Below are positions 26,439 through 28,247 of a stretch of DNA of 28,247 nucleotides, piece after piece (position 1 is the stretch's first letter; every line of letters begins with the position of its first letter). This stretch comes from RFQD01 sp049314515. Lineage in GTDB: Bacteria > Actinomycetota > Actinomycetes > Actinomycetales > Microbacteriaceae. The notes under the pieces were generated by a model. It saw only the letters and a list, made by a program, of their open reading frames with translations, was not told the DNA's origin and searched no databases. Position numbers and translations under genes: made by a program. The stretch is taken from assembly GCA_049314515.1 (NCBI GenBank), contig JBMOEY010000012.1, positions 1 through 28,247 on the forward strand, in the 5' to 3' direction.

Positions 26439-27758
26439 GCTCAGCTCGCCCAACACCGCGTCGATGATCGCGAGTCCTTCGCGCGCCTCATCCTCGGTCA
26501 CCACGCACGGCGGCACCACGTGCAGACGGTTGTCGGCCATGAACGGGAGGAGCTTGTGCGCCAGCAGTGCATTCTTGAGCTTGCCCATCCACGCCGCATC
26601 GACCGGTGCTTTGCTTGCGTGATCGGTGACGAACTCGACGGCCCAGAACACGCCAGAGCCCCGCACGTCACCGATGACCGCGTGCTTTGCTTTGAGCGCC
26701 TCGAGACCGGGTCCGAGAACGGTTTCCCCGATGTGCTCAGCGTTCTCGACGATCTTCTCATCTTCCATCGCATCGATTGTGGCGATGATGCTCGCGCATG
26801 CGAGCGGGTGTCCGGAATAGGTGAGCCCACCCGGAAAAACTTTCTCGTCAAAGGTGCGAATGATGGGGTCGCTGATGATCACTCCGCCGACCGGGATGTA
26901 GCCCGAGTTGACGCCCTTGGCGAAAGTGATGAGGTCGGGCACGACGTCGTACTTGTTGAACGCAAACCATTCGCCCGTGCGGCCAAAACCAGCCATGACC
27001 TCATCGAGAATCAAGAGGATGCCGTACTTGTCGCAGAGGGCACGAACACCAGCGAGGTACCCGGGCGGTGGCACGAGAATGCCGGCCGTTCCAGGCACCG
27101 ACTCAATGAGCAGGGCCGCGATGCCTGTCGGGCCCTCTGCCGCAATCGTGCGCTCCAAGAAGTGCAAGGCGCGCTCTGACTCTTGCTCCGGGGTCGTGGC
27201 CCAGTATTCCGAACGGTACAAGTAGGGGCCAAACACGTGCTTGTGCCCGCGGGCATATTCGTTCGGGATGCGCCGCCAATCGCCTGTCGACACAATGGCT
27301 GACCCGGTGTTGCCGTGGTATGAGCGGTAGAACGAGATGACCTTGTCGCGCCCGGTGTGGATGCGCGCCATACGAATAGCGTTCTCGTTGGCATCCGCGC
27401 CACCGTTGGTGAAGAAGATCTTGCTGAAACCCTTGGGCGCCTTGGACAGGATTTTCTGCGCAGCTAACGCGCGCATGTTGTTCGCGTGTGCCGGTGCAAC
27501 CGTGGTGAGCACATCCGCCTGGGCCTTGATGGCCGCAATTACTTTTTCGTGCTGGTGACCGATGTTGACGTTGACCAACATGCTCGAGAAGTCGAGGTAG
27601 GTGTTGCCCTCGTAGTCCCAGATGCGGCTGCCCTTGCCACCGGCGATGACAAACGGCGCGATGGCACCTTGAGCGGACCACGAGTGAAAGACGCTGCCCA
27701 TATCGGCTTCGCGAACGCTCGCGTTGTCGGCGGGGTGAAGCAGGGGGGATTCAGACAT
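26436..27758 (-). CDS. Class III pyridoxal-phosphate aminotransferase, probably omega-amino acid:pyruvate type
   Basis: This 440-residue protein is a fold-type I, class III aminotransferase. Visible landmarks are FTNGGADANENAIRMAR (cofactor phosphate site), SYHGNTGSAI, ILDEVMAGFGRTGEWFAF with the Asp that binds the pyridine nitrogen, and LITFAKGVNSGYIPVGG with the Schiff-base Lys. The N-terminal SVFHSWSAQG pattern resembles taurine- and beta-alanine-pyruvate aminotransferases. The ATG at 27758 has AAGGAG seven bases upstream; an upstream extension in the same frame is low-complexity and overlaps the dehydrogenase. It follows a malonate/methylmalonate-semialdehyde dehydrogenase gene by 43 bases, so beta-alanine or beta-aminoisobutyrate is a reasonable amino donor. 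The exact substrate is not proven. Its stop codon lies in the 80-bp repeat. Confidence 0.9.
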   Translation of the reverse strand: MSESPLLHPADNASVREADMGSVFHSWSAQGAIAPFVIAGGKGSRIWDYEGNTYLDFSSMLVNVNIGHQHEKVIAAIKAQADVLTTVAPAHANNMRALAAQKILSKAPKGFSKIFFTNGGADANENAIRMARIHTGRDKVISFYRSYHGNTGSAIVSTGDWRRIPNEYARGHKHVFGPYLYRSEYWATTPEQESERALHFLERTIAAEGPTGIAALLIESVPGTAGILVPPPGYLAGVRALCDKYGILLILDEVMAGFGRTGEWFAFNKYDVVPDLITFAKGVNSGYIPVGGVIISDPIIRTFDEKVFPGGLTYSGHPLACASIIATIDAMEDEKIVENAEHIGETVLGPGLEALKAKHAVIGDVRGSGVFWAVEFVTDHASKAPVDAAWMGKLKNALLAHKLLPFMADNRLHVVPPCVVTEDEAREGLAIIDAVLGELS

Positions 27759-27801
27759 TCGAGTCTCCTTGGTCGGTTGCGTTCGCGCGCAATGTTGTTG
27801 G

Positions 27802-28247
27802 TTAGTTCTGGGGGAATCCGAGGTTGATGCCGCCGTGGCTGGGGTCGAGCCAGCGGCTGGTGATGGCTTTGCCGCGGGTGAAGAAGTGCACGCCTTCGGC
27901 GCCGTGTGCTTTGGTGTCGCCGAAGAGGGAGTTCTTCCAGCCACCAAATGAGTAGTAGGCCACCGGTACGGGGATAGGCACGTTGATGCCGATCATGCCG
28001 ACTTCGATTTCGTTTTGGAAACGCCTGGCTGCGCCACCGTCGTTGGTGAAGATGGCCGTGCCGTTTCCGAACGCACCGTTGTTGATTAGTGCAACACCTT
28101 CGTCGTACGATTTCACGCGTACGACCGAGAGCACGGGTCCGAAGATTTCGTCGGTGTAGACCTTGCTGCTGGTTTTGACGTTGTCAATCAGGGTGGGTCC
28201 GAGCCAGAATCCGTTGGGGTCGCCGTCGAACGTGTCGGTGCGACCAT
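27802..28247 (-). CDS. mmsA: Methylmalonate/malonate-semialdehyde dehydrogenase, C-terminal part (runs off the window)
   Basis: The frame is open to the window edge and ends with TAA at 27802-27804. About 147 C-terminal residues are visible: GFWLGPTLIDNV, VYTDEIFGPVLSVVRVKSYDEG, LINNGAFGNGTAIFT, EVGMIGINVPIPVPVAYYSFGGWKNSLFGD and GVHFFTRGKAITSRW. These match the CoA-acylating aldehyde dehydrogenases of the MmsA/IolA group, which turn methylmalonate or malonate semialdehyde into propionyl- or acetyl-CoA. The catalytic Cys and the NAD site are outside the window. Together with the aminotransferase it forms a likely two-step route for a beta-amino acid. MmsA is the best match; another aldehyde dehydrogenase is unlikely given VPIPVPVAYYSFGG. 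Confidence 0.9.
   Translation of the reverse strand, partial: GRTDTFDGDPNGFWLGPTLIDNVKTSSKVYTDEIFGPVLSVVRVKSYDEGVALINNGAFGNGTAIFTNDGGAARRFQNEIEVGMIGINVPIPVPVAYYSFGGWKNSLFGDTKAHGAEGVHFFTRGKAITSRWLDPSHGGINLGFPQN

Noticed and set aside
27759..27947. A 63-residue N-terminal extension of the aminotransferase
   Set aside because: Low-complexity Ala/Pro/Ser sequence overlapping mmsA; the ATG at 27758 has AAGGAG.

Overview
The window is a G+C-rich, tightly packed actinobacterial chromosome segment. The gene order ispE / glmU-prs / rplY-pth-mfd / mazG / eno-ftsB-DUF501 matches the block known from Mycobacterium and relatives. The hisS and subtilase insertions, the ramB-type regulator, the LAxTG sortase signal and several probable leaderless start sites suggest Microbacteriaceae or a close relative. 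This placement is an inference from gene order and protein character; no database was searched.

Layout. 1-213 (+): C-terminus of a sortase-anchored surface protein, followed by a terminator hairpin. 340-3083 (+): ispE and an ABC-F ATPase, one-base overlap. 3080-3616 (-): MarR-family regulator, convergent. 3687-6220 (+): tRNA-Gln, glmU, prs. 6259-8688 (-): a gnd-pfkB pair, divergent from gntK (8781-9290, +). 9291-9468: long structured leader. 9469-14388 (+): rplY-pth-mfd. 14311-16985 (-): ramB-nhaA, convergent with mfd. 16986-17113: A+T-rich regulatory spacer. 17114-18949 (+): pckG, then a strong terminator. 19065-21103 (+): mazG and hisS. 21171-26140 (+): eno-ftsB-DUF501-subtilase-ndh. 26166-26438: a tRNA with a UAA anticodon, a terminator, and an 80-bp perfect direct repeat of the tRNA 3' end plus terminator enclosing a long hairpin. 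26436-28247 (-): class III aminotransferase and the C-terminal part of a methylmalonate/malonate-semialdehyde dehydrogenase.

How the genes fit together. GntK and Gnd feed gluconate into ribulose-5-phosphate, and Prs draws on the same pentose pool to make PRPP. RplY, Pth and Mfd serve translation and transcription-coupled repair. Enolase and PckG are the PEP-node enzymes; PckG diverges from the likely acetate/propionate regulator RamB. FtsB and GlmU serve division and wall synthesis. The aminotransferase and MmsA-type dehydrogenase look like a beta-alanine or beta-amino acid degradation pair.

Most of the window is core housekeeping. I see no CRISPR array, no transposase, and no clear new multi-gene system. 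The most unusual signals are small-scale: a rplY leader with mutually exclusive hairpins over the Shine-Dalgarno site; a pth gene whose only workable start is CTG; a long inverted repeat enclosing the mazG start; the A+T-rich ramB/pckG spacer with ordered repeats; and the tRNA(UAA) with a short variable loop next to a broken tRNA-like duplicate.
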